Part shown: positions 25,233 through 25,407 of the stretch, piece after piece | Position numbering within the stretch: position 1 is the first letter of the stretch | Layout of the letters: the number at the start of each line of letters is the position of its first letter | NCBI GenBank assembly: GCA_964522605.1 | Contig: CAZFWV010000062.1 | Coordinates: forward strand, 1-25,407 | Reading direction: 5' to 3' | Length of the DNA: 25,407 nt | Source of the DNA: CAVZLD01 sp964522605 | Lineage (GTDB): Bacteria > Planctomycetota > Planctomycetia > Pirellulales > Pirellulaceae | Made by a program: the position numbers and the translations under genes | The notes under the pieces: model-generated | What the model saw: the letters and a program-made list of their open reading frames with translations, nothing else | Told to the model about the DNA's origin: nothing | The model's database searches: none

Positions 25233-25295
25233 AAAAGAAAAAGCGCCCGGCACTCCTACAGGAAGTCTCAATGAGTCGCAGGAGCACCGGAGCGC
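25233..25295 (-). terminator. Probable rho-independent terminator (minus strand)
   Basis: On the minus strand, GCGCTCCGGTGCTCCT (25295-25280) pairs imperfectly with AGGAGTGCCGGGCGC (25257-25243) and is followed by TTTTTCTTTT (25242-25233). This would end a transcript entering from the right edge. Because it stands 88 nt before the aldo/keto reductase start, it could instead act as an attenuator in that gene's leader. Confidence 0.55.
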
Positions 25296-25359
25296 AGGGA
25301 GTCACGTGTGTTGCCCCCGATTCTATCAAGCAGTGCGCTGGTTAATCTGTGGGGTTTTT

Positions 25360-25407
25360 GTATCGATCTCGTATCGATTTGTATCGTGACATTCAACGAC
25401 ATTCAAC
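25360..25407. repeat. Short phased direct repeats at the right edge
   Basis: GTATCGAT occurs at 25360-25367 and 25371-25378, with GTATCGTG at 25381-25388, a spacing of 11 and 10 nt. GACATTCAAC then occurs twice in tandem at 25388-25397 and 25398-25407, where the window ends. Spacing near one helical turn suits a protein-binding array or a tandem repeat start. Confidence 0.6.

Overview
This looks like chromosomal DNA from a planctomycete, probably of the Pirellula/Rhodopirellula type. The evidence is a PQQ-propeller protein opening with the WPRFRGPNADGV-like signature common in that phylum, a large secreted type I sulfatase, a Gly-rich secreted protein with a VYVNGENVGT-type tail, a Tat-exported aldo/keto reductase, and families of palindromic intergenic repeats. 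The assignment is an inference from protein style; no rRNA or marker gene is present. A run of exactly 100 N (13559-13658) shows a draft assembly.

Left part (1-10030, all + strand). The window opens inside a palindromic repeat (1-86), followed by about 660 bases without a convincing gene. A metal-efflux cluster follows: a His-rich exported protein (750-1298), a lipoprotein (1438-1980), an RND periplasmic adaptor that contains two adaptor units in tandem (2043-4103), a CzcA/CusA-type RND pump (4140-7478), and a DmeF-type cation diffusion facilitator (7478-8443) that overlaps the pump stop codon by one base. No outer-membrane channel or metal regulator is visible. A TMEM175-type channel and an LssY C-terminal-domain protein come next.

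Middle part (10031-18712). A minus-strand series reads right to left: a STAS protein (15600), an NTF2-like exported protein (15343), the Gly-rich secreted protein split by the gap (14320) and a type I arylsulfatase (12696). A textbook sigma-54 promoter (15615-15630) sits just before the STAS gene. A sigma-54 activator with GAF and three PAS domains (16001-18712) is divergent from it, so it is the obvious candidate regulator. A perfect 30-bp inverted repeat lies between the two.

Right part (18713-25407, all - strand). Two nested palindromic repeats fill the convergent gap after the activator. Then come, in transcription order from the right, an aldo/keto reductase, a small membrane protein, an alpha/beta hydrolase pseudogene with its core deleted, a PQQ-propeller protein, an RstA-like response regulator, an RstB-like histidine kinase with a duplicated sensor domain, and a four-helix membrane protein. 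Spacings are tight, from overlaps to about 100 nt, so this may be one operon. The right edge carries a probable terminator and phased short direct repeats.
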